From a bacterium (GTDB lineage: Bacteria > Cyanobacteriota > Vampirovibrionia > Gastranaerophilales > Gastranaerophilaceae), in NCBI GenBank assembly GCA_017652265.1, contig JAGCBH010000055.1, positions 1 to 61,157 on the forward strand: a DNA stretch of 61,157 bases, read 5' to 3'. This document shows positions 25,347 to 33,830 of the stretch, one piece after another. A program made the position numbers and the translations under genes. The notes below the pieces were generated by a model that worked only from the letters and a program-made list of their open reading frames with translations, did no database searches and was not told where the DNA came from. How positions within the stretch are numbered: position 1 is the stretch's first letter; each line of letters opens with the position of its first letter.

Positions 25347-26453
25347 ATGGAAAAGAGAAGATATTTTATTACAGGCGGAGGAACTGGAGGGCATATTTAT
25401 CCGGCGCTTGCCGTTTTTGAGGAATTGCTAAAACTTGATACGACAGGAGAAATGTATTATATAGGGAACAAAAAGAATCCGGAATATCCGATAGTTACAG
25501 GTAAAAAATACAATTTTCTGGATGTTGATGTTTTCGGTATGCCGAGAAAAATAGGTTTCAGGTTTGTTATTTGGGCATGGAATTTATTCTTTGCTATTGT
25601 TAAATCGTGTTTTTATATTATTAAATACAGACCTTGTGCGATATTCGGAACGGGCGGATATGTGTCTGCACCTGTTATAATTGCGGGTAAACTGCTTCAT
25701 ATCCCTTACGTTATGCATGATTGCGATGCATGTCCGGGACTTGTTACCCGCAAGCTTGCGCCTTATGCAAAGAGCGTTTCTCTGGCTTTTGAGGATGCAA
25801 AAAAATATATAAAAAACGATAAAATTTTTGTAAACGGAAATCCGGTAAGGGAAGAATTCCGTACATTAACGAGGGAAAATGCACTTAAAAATTTAAGCTT
25901 GGAGGACAAACTAACAATATGCATAATGGGTGGTTCTCAGGGGGCAAAATCCATAAACAGTGCGACTGTGAAAATATTGAAACAACTTCTTGATAAAGAT
26001 ATTCAGGTGATTTTCCAGACAGGGAGAAAGAATTTTGAATCCGTAAGCGAAAAATTATACGAAATTTATCCTGAATACAAAAATAATAAAAATCTTGTTT
26101 TTCGGCCGTATTTTGACGATATGATGTCTGCTCTTAAGGCATCGGATATTGTTGTCGGACGTTCGGGTTCTCTGAGTTTATCGGAAATTTGCGCTTGCGG
26201 AGCTGCCTCAATACTTGTTCCGTACCCGCATGCGGCGGCCGATCATCAGAGAATTAATGCACGATATATGGAGAAAAACGGTGCGTCAATTTATGTTGAG
26301 GATGCCGATTTGACAGCTGACAGGCTTTTGACAACCATAACCGATTTGATTGAAAATAGTGATAAACTTGAAAAATTGAAATCCTGTGCAGCTAAACTTG
26401 CAAAATTTGACGGTGCGAAAAATATTGTTGAACAAATTAATTCAGGACTTTAG
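25347..26453 (+). CDS. murG: UDP-GlcNAc:lipid I GlcNAc transferase MurG
   Basis: 368 residues, GT28. GGGTGGHIYPALAVFEEL (N-terminal glycine loop), ATFGTGGYVSAPVIIAG-like segment, IMGGSQGAKSINSA, and the donor-site block GRSGSLSLSEICACGAAS with YPHAAADHQRINA. Makes lipid II on the inner face of the membrane. The acceptor loop reads HDCDACPGLVTRKLA instead of the usual H-x-x-N-x-x-x-G, a divergence typical of distant lineages. Its TAG is immediately followed by folC. Confidence 0.95.
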   Translation: MEKRRYFITGGGTGGHIYPALAVFEELLKLDTTGEMYYIGNKKNPEYPIVTGKKYNFLDVDVFGMPRKIGFRFVIWAWNLFFAIVKSCFYIIKYRPCAIFGTGGYVSAPVIIAGKLLHIPYVMHDCDACPGLVTRKLAPYAKSVSLAFEDAKKYIKNDKIFVNGNPVREEFRTLTRENALKNLSLEDKLTICIMGGSQGAKSINSATVKILKQLLDKDIQVIFQTGRKNFESVSEKLYEIYPEYKNNKNLVFRPYFDDMMSALKASDIVVGRSGSLSLSEICACGAASILVPYPHAAADHQRINARYMEKNGASIYVEDADLTADRLLTTITDLIENSDKLEKLKSCAAKLAKFDGAKNIVEQINSGL

Positions 26454-26454
26454 T

Positions 26455-27624
26455 GTGATAAAAGATTATCAAAGCGCAATAAAATTACTGACTTCGCAGG
26501 GTAAATTTAAGATTAACCTTGGTTTGGATCGTATGTCATCTCTTATGGAGTTATATGGTAATCCGCAGGAGAGTTTTGACTGTATTCAGGTTGCTGGAAC
26601 TAACGGTAAGGGGTCTGTTTGTTCCGTTTTGGCGGAAATTTTGAAAACGGCAGGCTTTAAAGTCGGGTTATACACAAGTCCGCATATTTTTGAATATACG
26701 GAACGGATTAAAATTAACGGAGCAGAAATCGCTGAAGATATTTTTGCCGAATTGGTATTTGATGTTATTGAAAAAGCGGAAGCAAACGGGCTTGATTTGA
26801 CGGAATTTGAGATAATTACAGCCGTTATGTTTATTTATTTTATGCAGGAAAATATTGATATTGCGGTTTTGGAAACAGGACTTGGCGGTAGGCTTGATGC
26901 TACGAACATTGTTAAATCAAATATTTGTTCGGTTATAACGCATATTGATCTGGATCATACTGAACGTCTTGGTGATACAAAAGAGAAAATTGCGTTTGAA
27001 AAAGCAGGGATAATTAAGCCGGAAAGACCTGTTATTACCGCTGAAAAATATGAAGCAATACAAAATGTTGCAAGTGAAAAACATTCACAGGTTATTGAGC
27101 CTATTGAGTTTGGTGAAAATTATGAATTGAGCTTAAAAGGGTGTTACCAAAAAGAAAATCTGGCGCTTGCACTGACTTGTATAAAAAATATGTTTGGGGA
27201 TATTCCCGATAATGTGATAAAAAAGGCGCTGAAAAATGTTGAACATCCGTTCAGATTTCAGTATTTTAAAGATAAAAATTTAATTATTGACGGCGCGCAT
27301 AACCCGAACGGAGCAGATGGTTTAAGGAAAAGTCTTGATGAGTATTTCCCGGATGAGCCGCGCAGGTTTGTGTTTGGCTGCCTCAGAAACAAAGATTATG
27401 AAAAGATGATGACAGCACTTTTCAGACCGCAGGATGAAGTTTTGTTTTGTGAATTTAACTATCCTAACAGTACTTCTTTTGAAGAATTATCAGCAAAGTG
27501 CCCCGTATGCGCACAAAAATTTGAAAGTGCTAAAACTCTAACACCGGATAAATTAAATATCATTTGCGGTTCATTTTATATGATTAAACATTTACACTCT
27601 CAGGTGCTTGGACAACATCGGTAG
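26455..27624 (+). CDS. folC: Dihydrofolate/folylpolyglutamate synthase FolC
   Basis: 389 residues from a GTG start one base after murG, with CAGGA as ribosome site; starts upstream lie inside murG. P-loop AGTNGKGSVCSVLAEIL, YTSPHIFEYTERIKING, LETGLGGRLDATNIV and IDGAHNPNGADGLRKS identify the Mur-ligase-related FolC. Adds glutamate to dihydropteroate and to folates. The 3' end overlaps the convergent glycosyltransferase by 41 bases. Confidence 0.95.
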   Translation: MIKDYQSAIKLLTSQGKFKINLGLDRMSSLMELYGNPQESFDCIQVAGTNGKGSVCSVLAEILKTAGFKVGLYTSPHIFEYTERIKINGAEIAEDIFAELVFDVIEKAEANGLDLTEFEIITAVMFIYFMQENIDIAVLETGLGGRLDATNIVKSNICSVITHIDLDHTERLGDTKEKIAFEKAGIIKPERPVITAEKYEAIQNVASEKHSQVIEPIEFGENYELSLKGCYQKENLALALTCIKNMFGDIPDNVIKKALKNVEHPFRFQYFKDKNLIIDGAHNPNGADGLRKSLDEYFPDEPRRFVFGCLRNKDYEKMMTALFRPQDEVLFCEFNYPNSTSFEELSAKCPVCAQKFESAKTLTPDKLNIICGSFYMIKHLHSQVLGQHR

Positions 27625-29143
27625 TCTTTTTCTTTGTCGGTGAAAAATCCGAACAAGAGTTCCAAACAAGAGTGTCTTTAACCGGATTAATAGTTATGCT
27701 TGGTTTTGTGCAGTTGCATTGACCTTTGAGCATGTTGCGTGTTCCGTCATTAACAGAAACAAAGTATTCGCAGCCTAAACAAATTTTCAGCAAATATCCG
27801 TATTCCTGAAGTTTTAATCTTAATTCCTGCAGTGCATCAACCATTCTCAAGTGTTTCTGCGTTATATATGATCTGCGTTTATAGATAAATTTAACTCTTG
27901 CAAAATCGTTTTCCGATATAAATTCAAGTTTGCAAGGAAGCGATTTTTGTCCAACCTGAACCATAACATCAATTGCAAATTTTTCAACGTTCATAATTCC
28001 GTGAATTTTCTTGTTTGCATATTCAATAGCGTATTGAACAAGCGGAAAATGTTTAACTACGTGAGCAACTGACCAGAACGGGTATAATGCCAGATATCCT
28101 GCTTCTTTTGCGGTTAACTTGCAGTTCAAAAGGCTCAGTAAAAAGCCGACAATTAAGAACATCAAGGTCAAAACTACACCTTTAAAGCCTACAAAGAAGT
28201 AGTATTTTGAAGTTACACCCAAAAGCAGAGCGTATGAAACCAAAGTTAAACAAATGTTTGGCTGTAAAAGTGAGAATACGTGTTCTGCAAATATGTAGTT
28301 TTTGGTAAATATTTTAGGGAAACATTTGCCGAACAATTTTACTCTTGTCCAAAGTTTAGGACGTTTGAATTCGTATTCATAAGTTTCAACGCAGGACTGA
28401 ACATTCGGGCTGTATATGCATGGTGTTTGAATTTTTGATAGCAGCAAGCTGAATTTCAGTTCTTCGTCAATGTTTTTGAAATCTATTTGTCTGATTTCAT
28501 CCAGAATGTGTTTTCTTATAACAAATACGCCGCTGTCAGCCAAACTTGAAAGTCCGAATAAACTGCGAGCTTTCTGGATAAAATTCATGTTGTATTTTTG
28601 AAATGCTGATCTGATTTTGTCTGTGAAAGATAAATTTTCAAACAATAAAACAGTTTCGCCGCAAACTACATCGTTATTTTGCAATGCTCCGTTTATTGAT
28701 GCCAAAAAATCTGCAGGGATACTTCTGTCGCCGTCAATAAATACGTAAGCATTTGCGTAATCTGATGAAGTATATTTTTCAATAAACAATGAAATAGCTT
28801 TGTCTTTGCCTATTGTGCCGACATCTTTGACATTGATTACGTTGATATATCTTTCGTTTGCAAACAATTCTTCAGAACCGTCAATGCAGTTATCAAGAAT
28901 TACGTAAATTCTGAATCTGTCTATTGAATAGCTTTGAAATTTTAACTGGTTAATAAGTTTTTCCAGTGACATTTTGTTGTTGTGAGAATATACAACAACG
29001 GCTAAATTTTCTTCTTCTATCCCTGTTATTATTTTCTTTTCCAGTTTGTATTTTCTGTCAAAAATGTTTCTTACTGAAAGTGCGAAGAAGTAGACTGTGT
29101 AAATCAATACATAAATGTATAGTAAATTTAAAATTAATTGCAT
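27584..29143 (-). CDS. Membrane glycosyltransferase family 2 with C-terminal cysteine-rich domain
   Basis: 519 residues. A first membrane helix (residues 3-25), then a GT-A domain: AVVVYSHNNKMSLEKLINQL, VILDNCIDGS, a DxD-like VFIDGDRS near residue 137 and acceptor region LADSGVFVIRK, IDEELKFSLLL. Two to three membrane segments at ~310-370. The last 110 residues are a separate domain with cysteines in LKICLGCEYF and KGQCNC plus WNSCSDF, possibly metal binding. GAGGGA precedes the ATG. Product unknown; probably a surface polysaccharide or glycolipid. Confidence 0.82.
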   Translation of the reverse strand: MQLILNLLYIYVLIYTVYFFALSVRNIFDRKYKLEKKIITGIEEENLAVVVYSHNNKMSLEKLINQLKFQSYSIDRFRIYVILDNCIDGSEELFANERYINVINVKDVGTIGKDKAISLFIEKYTSSDYANAYVFIDGDRSIPADFLASINGALQNNDVVCGETVLLFENLSFTDKIRSAFQKYNMNFIQKARSLFGLSSLADSGVFVIRKHILDEIRQIDFKNIDEELKFSLLLSKIQTPCIYSPNVQSCVETYEYEFKRPKLWTRVKLFGKCFPKIFTKNYIFAEHVFSLLQPNICLTLVSYALLLGVTSKYYFFVGFKGVVLTLMFLIVGFLLSLLNCKLTAKEAGYLALYPFWSVAHVVKHFPLVQYAIEYANKKIHGIMNVEKFAIDVMVQVGQKSLPCKLEFISENDFARVKFIYKRRSYITQKHLRMVDALQELRLKLQEYGYLLKICLGCEYFVSVNDGTRNMLKGQCNCTKPSITINPVKDTLVWNSCSDFSPTKKKTTDVVQAPESVNV

Positions 29144-29210
29144 GTTTTTACTTCCCTCTATGTAGAAATTGTATTAAAAATAAAAAAAAAATTCTACATG
29201 CCGACCTATT

Positions 29211-29241
29211 TTTTAAAAACATGTCTTAATAAAAATTTATA
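29211..29241 (-). repeat. Shared upstream element, copy 1
   Basis: TTTTAAAAACATGTCTTAAT followed by AAAAATTTATA. It matches 30007-30037 at 29 of 31 positions. It lies 68-98 bases upstream of the glycosyltransferase start (29143, minus strand). The gap it sits in also has an A9 tract and nothing else recognisable. Confidence 0.6.
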
Positions 29242-29296
29242 TTCATTCTCTACAAAAAACGAACATAATGACATTTGCCCGTTTTGTCAGAAATAA

Positions 29297-29953
29297 CTAT
29301 GTCCATTGGTCAATGCTACCATCAGAGAACCAAACGTAATTTTGTTCACGTCTCAACTGCTCCATCTCGTTTTGAAATTTCGGATTTGTTTTTAAAAATT
29401 CTTCAACACCGATTTTGAGAGAAGATTCATATTTATCGCTCATATTTTCCAGAGCTTTGTAAACATAAATGTCTTTGCTGGTGCTATTAAGGTACTGTTC
29501 CCAAATGCCTTCAGCATCATAGTTGTCTTTTATATTAAACATAAGTTCTTTTACTTTTGCAGCATCCGTAACAATGTCGTTACTGCTGAGTAATAATACT
29601 TCGGGAGGCAGGTATTTACAATGTTTAGATGAACATACATAACCGCTGTGCGGAGAAATTGATGTAGGCGGATTTATGTGTAAATTCTCAAACGTTTCAC
29701 CTGTTATTTTGCTTATGAATTTAAAAACGGGACTGAAAATGAATTTATCCAGATACTTATCATATTCTTTTTCTCCGTCTATAACCAAATCCCAATATTT
29801 AGTGGTAGGGTGTTGACGATTAGCAATTGGCAAATCCTTTCCGATTGCGTATTTATAAAACGGAATCCTATCTATTGCTTTCTGTCCGTTTGGTGTAATG
29901 GTTATTTGCTTAAAATTCGGTCTTGATATTTGATTGTTGTTAGTTATGTTCAT
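29297..29953 (-). CDS. Orphan protein with PNF-type N-terminal signature
   Basis: 218 residues, family not recognised. Opens MNITNNNQISRPNFKQITIT, matching the short N-terminal signature of other orphans. No signal peptide or membrane helix; a two-cysteine segment YVCSSKHCKYLPPE (~118-131) and a helical, charged C-terminal half. GAGAGG lies 12-13 bases before the ATG. Expressed from a region carrying copy 2 of the shared upstream element. Confidence 0.65.
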   Translation of the reverse strand: MNITNNNQISRPNFKQITITPNGQKAIDRIPFYKYAIGKDLPIANRQHPTTKYWDLVIDGEKEYDKYLDKFIFSPVFKFISKITGETFENLHINPPTSISPHSGYVCSSKHCKYLPPEVLLLSSNDIVTDAAKVKELMFNIKDNYDAEGIWEQYLNSTSKDIYVYKALENMSDKYESSLKIGVEEFLKTNPKFQNEMEQLRREQNYVWFSDGSIDQWT

Positions 29954-30006
29954 AAATTATATATTGTTTCCTCTCGTATAAAACCTCTGAAAAATTTTTT
30001 TGTTAA

Positions 30007-30037
30007 TTTTAAAAACTTGTTTTAATAAAAATTTATA
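30007..30037 (-). repeat. Shared upstream element, copy 2
   Basis: TTTTAAAAACTTGTTTTAAT plus AAAAATTTATA, 54-84 bases upstream of the 29953 start. Near-identical to copy 1; its right 16 bases are identical to copy 3. Confidence 0.6.
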
Positions 30038-30040
30038 AAA

Positions 30041-30982
30041 TTACTGTATGAGTGGTGCCGGGCTCTTACTCATTTCCTTATCAATAAATTTAAAATAGAA
30101 ACTTTTTAGCAGAATATCGTATTCCTCGGGCTTTTCTACTGCTTTTGCTGTGCTGAACAGATTTTCACAGCGATTTACTACGGATAAGTCTTTAAACTTT
30201 AAATTTGCCACCTTATCGATTATTTCCCGTTCTACAGAGTCAAAATGTGGAAAAATTTCATGTTGATGCATAAATTGTACATTATCGGAATTCCCAAACA
30301 CTCTGTCTGATTTAAATAATGTTTTTGCACCTCGCATCGAATCACCTGTCGCACGAAAATCCGCAAAAATATATTTTTTGCCGGATGTTTCTACTGCTTC
30401 TCCTGACATCCCTTTTGAAGCCAAATAATCTGTTAAAGCATCTATTGCTTCCTGTTTTAGTTTTGCAACTTTGTATGGAGTAAAACGTCCTGCTTCGCTC
30501 ATTGGCAACTGTATTACATTTTCTTCCCCTATTTTATATCCCAGACATTTACAAATTGAAGAAAGCGAACGCCCTATTGAAATAACAACATAATTTCCCT
30601 CTCCAAAATTATAGTCTAATTCTTCTTTTATCCTGTTTGCTGCTATATCGTGCAATTTCAAATATTCATAAAAATTGCGCCAAGCATCATGATAATAGGT
30701 AAACCAATGCCCATTAGCAGTATGAAAACTTTTTTCATATTTCATATATGACTTGTTTTCAATAAATTTATCAATTGCTTTGTTAATATTATCTATCTCG
30801 GCTTTTGGGAGCTGGCGGTATTCTGCAAGTGTCAATTTCAGGTTGTTTAAGGTTGGCAATGTTTCTTTTACAAATGCATCCGGAACAGTTTTTGCCCTGA
30901 ATATGAGATTATTATTTTGCGGATTGTAAGCATCTGTCTTATACGGTTTTATTGATAATGGTGTAATACTTGCAATTTTCAT
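30041..30982 (-). CDS. Orphan protein, weakly phosphoribosyltransferase-like
   Basis: 313 residues from the internal ATG giving MKIASITPLSIKPYK, chosen because this matches the N-terminal signature of sister genes; a longer frame from 31027 adds 15 residues. FRAKTVPD near residue 38 completes the signature. The segments NYVVISIGRSLSSICKCLGY and later FADFRATGDSMRGAKTLF recall the dinucleotide/PRPP-loop pattern of PRTase folds (residues ~130 and ~205), but the 13-residue PRPP motif is not clear. No membrane segment. Function unknown. Confidence 0.62.
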   Translation of the reverse strand: MKIASITPLSIKPYKTDAYNPQNNNLIFRAKTVPDAFVKETLPTLNNLKLTLAEYRQLPKAEIDNINKAIDKFIENKSYMKYEKSFHTANGHWFTYYHDAWRNFYEYLKLHDIAANRIKEELDYNFGEGNYVVISIGRSLSSICKCLGYKIGEENVIQLPMSEAGRFTPYKVAKLKQEAIDALTDYLASKGMSGEAVETSGKKYIFADFRATGDSMRGAKTLFKSDRVFGNSDNVQFMHQHEIFPHFDSVEREIIDKVANLKFKDLSVVNRCENLFSTAKAVEKPEEYDILLKSFYFKFIDKEMSKSPAPLIQ

Positions 30983-31034
30983 ACGAATATCAAAAGCCGA
31001 AAAAATAATATTTTGCTGAAATCTCAAAAGATAC

Positions 31035-31050
31035 TTAATAAAAATTTATA
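31035..31050 (-). repeat. Shared upstream element, copy 3 (16-bp core)
   Basis: TTAATAAAAATTTATA, identical to the core of copies 1 and 2. Starts 53 bases upstream of the 30982 ATG, a spacing like the other two. Confidence 0.55.
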
Positions 31051-31102
31051 AATTAGCAAAAATTTTGTTTATGGTTTTTATTATCTTGAAAAAGGAGAAA
31101 GT

Positions 31103-31744
31103 ATGAAGATTGATGCAATAACAAGTTATAATTTACATAATAATTCAGCCAGAAAGGTTAATTTTGAGGCAAGATTACCAATGTTCACTTATGATGCGGT
31201 TGACAGGTTCGTAGGTATGGAAAATAAATATATTGATGCGGAAATAGATTTGGTTATGGCGTTTGCCAAGAGGCATCCGGAGTTGCACTCAATATTGAAA
31301 AAAATGAAAATCAGAAAATACGATGTTCCGTATTTAAAAACATTACTGGTAAATCCTGTGTTTAATGAGGAAGGAATTATGAAAGAGATTCCTCATATGC
31401 TCTCAATACGGTGGCATCGAGAAGCCGACAACAGACTTTGCGCGGCAGGCAGAAAAAAACTTGTTGATTTGTACGCATCTAATCCGGTTTTAAACGGTAA
31501 TAAGCATTTGCAAGCAAGGTTCGGAGAGATATTGACAAATTGCAGTACAGGTGAAAATGCTGATTATGTTGAAAAGTTTTTAAATGAATACATGAGTCAC
31601 AAGCTTATATATGAAAATAAAGATTTAGCCGCAGCTTTACCTGATATGATTATAAAACTTCAGGACAGCCTTTATGATTCACGTTTTGATACAAAAGGTA
31701 TAAGCAAAGAATACAATAAAATCCTAAAGAGTTATCTTAGTTAA
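31103..31744 (+). CDS. Orphan helical protein with KVNFEA signature
   Basis: 213 residues; no known family recognised. Opens MKIDAITSYNLHNNSARKVN and continues FEARLPMFTYDAV, the clearest example of the shared N-terminal signature. The rest is predicted helical, charged, without membrane segments. Strong AAAGGAG before the ATG. Divergent from the 30982 gene. DUF374 follows after 28 bases with its own -10 box. Confidence 0.65.
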   Translation: MKIDAITSYNLHNNSARKVNFEARLPMFTYDAVDRFVGMENKYIDAEIDLVMAFAKRHPELHSILKKMKIRKYDVPYLKTLLVNPVFNEEGIMKEIPHMLSIRWHREADNRLCAAGRKKLVDLYASNPVLNGNKHLQARFGEILTNCSTGENADYVEKFLNEYMSHKLIYENKDLAAALPDMIIKLQDSLYDSRFDTKGISKEYNKILKSYLS

Positions 31745-31756
31745 ATATAATTTTTT

Positions 31757-31766
31757 ATGTTAAAAT
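31757..31766 (+). promoter_or_regulatory. Extended -10 before the DUF374 gene, leaderless
   Basis: TGTTAAAAT (extended -10; hexamer TAAAAT at 31761-31766) with exactly six bases to the ATG at 31773. No Shine-Dalgarno and only a weak -35 candidate. Confidence 0.5.
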
Positions 31767-31772
31767 TAACTT

Positions 31773-32462
31773 ATGGCAAAACCGTTAGTTAGAAAAAGTA
31801 AAGAATTTTTGATTTGGTTATTGCGGTTTTATGCTTCATTTCAGAGGCATATGACGTTTATCCATGAAATTAATAACAAAAATCTGTATCCTTGCATATT
31901 TGCCATGTGGCATTCTGATCAGTTTTGTGTTTTTGGACCTGAGCATCCCGAAAAAATTCATATTCTTATAAGCAAATCTTTTGACGGCAATATTGTTTCC
32001 TCAATAGCGACAATGCTCAATTTTAAAACCATAAGAGGTTCATCTAACCGCAAAGGCGCTATTGAATCCACCTTAAAAATGATAGAAGTTTTGGAAGCGG
32101 GTGAATGTGTTGCTATTACAGTTGACGGACCTCATGGACCTTTGCATAAGGTAAAAAACGGAGTTATAAAAATTGCTCAAAAAACGGGAGCGCCTATTGT
32201 GCCTGTCTGCTGGTATTCCGATCAGGTAAATTTCCTTAAGCTGCCATCATGGGATAAAATGACGGCTCCGTTATTCCCTGCAAATATCATAAATCTTTAC
32301 GGAGATCCGATATACGTTCCGAAAGATATAAAAAATGAGGATTATGATTTTTATCGTAGAAAAATAAAGTCTGCTCTTGAGGATATTCAAAAGCGCTTAC
32401 CTGAAGAGTATAAAAATGCAAAAAAACAAAAAGCGTGGAAAAATTTAAAGAAAAAGGGCTAA
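31773..32462 (+). CDS. DUF374 lysophospholipid acyltransferase-like protein
   Basis: 229 residues. FAMWHSDQF (active-site-like His-x4-Asp neighbourhood), ISKSFDGNIVSSIATML, IRGSSNRKGAIESTLKMIEV, ITVDGPHGPLHKVKNGVIKIAQ and GAPIVPVCWY follow the DUF374/LpxL-related family order. Such proteins add an acyl chain to a lipid A-type or phospholipid acceptor at the inner membrane. Followed by a DacB-like gene whose start lies two bases beyond its stop, so likely co-transcribed. Confidence 0.85.
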   Translation: MAKPLVRKSKEFLIWLLRFYASFQRHMTFIHEINNKNLYPCIFAMWHSDQFCVFGPEHPEKIHILISKSFDGNIVSSIATMLNFKTIRGSSNRKGAIESTLKMIEVLEAGECVAITVDGPHGPLHKVKNGVIKIAQKTGAPIVPVCWYSDQVNFLKLPSWDKMTAPLFPANIINLYGDPIYVPKDIKNEDYDFYRRKIKSALEDIQKRLPEEYKNAKKQKAWKNLKKKG

Positions 32463-32464
32463 AT

Positions 32465-33829
32465 ATGAATAAGAAAATTTTATTAAGTATCTTAGGTATG
32501 TTTTTTATAACCTGCAATACGGCTATGGCATCATTAAGTTCAAAAATTGATCAGGTTATATCATCTTCCGGCATAAATTCTTCTGCCGTTGCGGTTTCCG
32601 TTAAAGATGTAAAAACCGGTAACAATTTGGTCAAAATCCGCTCAAAACAACCGATGATACCTGCATCAACCCAAAAGATACTTACTTATCCTGTTGTTTT
32701 GGAAACTTTGGGCAGTGATTATCTCTTTTCAACGAAAATATATTATTCAAAAGATAAAGAAGTTTACTTAAAACTGTCAGCTGATCCTTTTTTTGCAACA
32801 GAAGATTTGAAAAAACTGATTAAATCACTGAAAGAAAATTCAATAATAACCTGCAAAGAATTTTATATTGACGATTATATTATGGATTTTGAGGACTGGG
32901 GCGAAGGCTGGCAATGGGATAACGACCTGAATCCTTTAATGCCAAGGTACAGTGTCTATAATATTGACGGCAATTTATTGACCGTTGTTATACGTCCGAC
33001 AACGCCGGATTCTCCAGCAGATGTGAAACTTACGAAATTTTATCCGGTTACTTTTATGAATCTGGTTAAAACAGGAAATTCCGATAATGTTGTTATGTCA
33101 CGTAAAAATAATATTTCTCCTGATATTTTGACGTTAGAGGGGACGGTAAAAAAACAGGTTATCAAAAAATTCCCTGTAAATAATCCGAAAAGATATTTTA
33201 TGATAAGGCTTGATGAGGCTGTTAAAGGTGTGTCTTTTGATTATTACGGAAAATATCCTCAGAAAAAATATGTTCCGAATGAAAACATAAAACTTGTCAG
33301 CGAATTATCTCATTCGCTTTCAAGAGCAGGTGCGGATATACTCAAAAACAGCAACAATATGGCAGCTGAAACTGTCTATAAAATTGCGGGCGGCAAATAT
33401 GCAGACGGTCAGGGAACTATTGATAATGCGAATAAAATGTTTCTTGATTATTGTGAAAGAAACGGGCTTGATACATCAGATATAAGGGTTGTTGACGGAA
33501 GCGGTGTTTCAAAAAATAACATTATGACTGCTGATTTCATGACTGCGTTTTTGGTTAATCTTGCTCAAAAAGATAATTTTGAGGAATTGTATAATTTAAT
33601 GCCCGCTCCGACAGAAGGAACTCTTGCTAATCGCATGTTGTATTTAAAAGATAACTTAAAAGCCAAAACAGGTACGCTTAGTGATGTTAGCGCTATTGCG
33701 GGTTATCTGAAAACAAAAAGCGGAAACTTTGTTGCATTTGATATTATGATTAATAACCATAAAATTAAAAATTCATCAAAGAAAATTCTTGAAGAAGAAA
33801 TTATTAAAACAATATACATGAACAATTAA
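32465..33829 (+). CDS. dacB: D-Ala-D-Ala carboxypeptidase/endopeptidase (PBP4, S13 family)
   Basis: 454 residues with a signal peptide (KKILLSILGMFFITCNTAMA). S13 motifs: PASTQKILTYPVV (SxxK, residues ~66-78), SNNMAAETVYK (SxN, ~305) and KAKTGTLSD (KTG, ~404). Periplasmic enzyme that trims or cleaves peptide cross-links. Start is the ATG two bases after the DUF374 stop; an upstream in-frame start would hide the signal peptide. The MFS gene begins one base after its stop. Confidence 0.92.
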   Translation: MNKKILLSILGMFFITCNTAMASLSSKIDQVISSSGINSSAVAVSVKDVKTGNNLVKIRSKQPMIPASTQKILTYPVVLETLGSDYLFSTKIYYSKDKEVYLKLSADPFFATEDLKKLIKSLKENSIITCKEFYIDDYIMDFEDWGEGWQWDNDLNPLMPRYSVYNIDGNLLTVVIRPTTPDSPADVKLTKFYPVTFMNLVKTGNSDNVVMSRKNNISPDILTLEGTVKKQVIKKFPVNNPKRYFMIRLDEAVKGVSFDYYGKYPQKKYVPNENIKLVSELSHSLSRAGADILKNSNNMAAETVYKIAGGKYADGQGTIDNANKMFLDYCERNGLDTSDIRVVDGSGVSKNNIMTADFMTAFLVNLAQKDNFEELYNLMPAPTEGTLANRMLYLKDNLKAKTGTLSDVSAIAGYLKTKSGNFVAFDIMINNHKIKNSSKKILEEEIIKTIYMNN

Positions 33830-33830
33830 T

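Noticed and set aside
29161-31060. CRISPR array based on the repeated AT-rich element
   Set aside because: Three copies 800-1000 bp apart with genes between; no regular spacers or cas genes.
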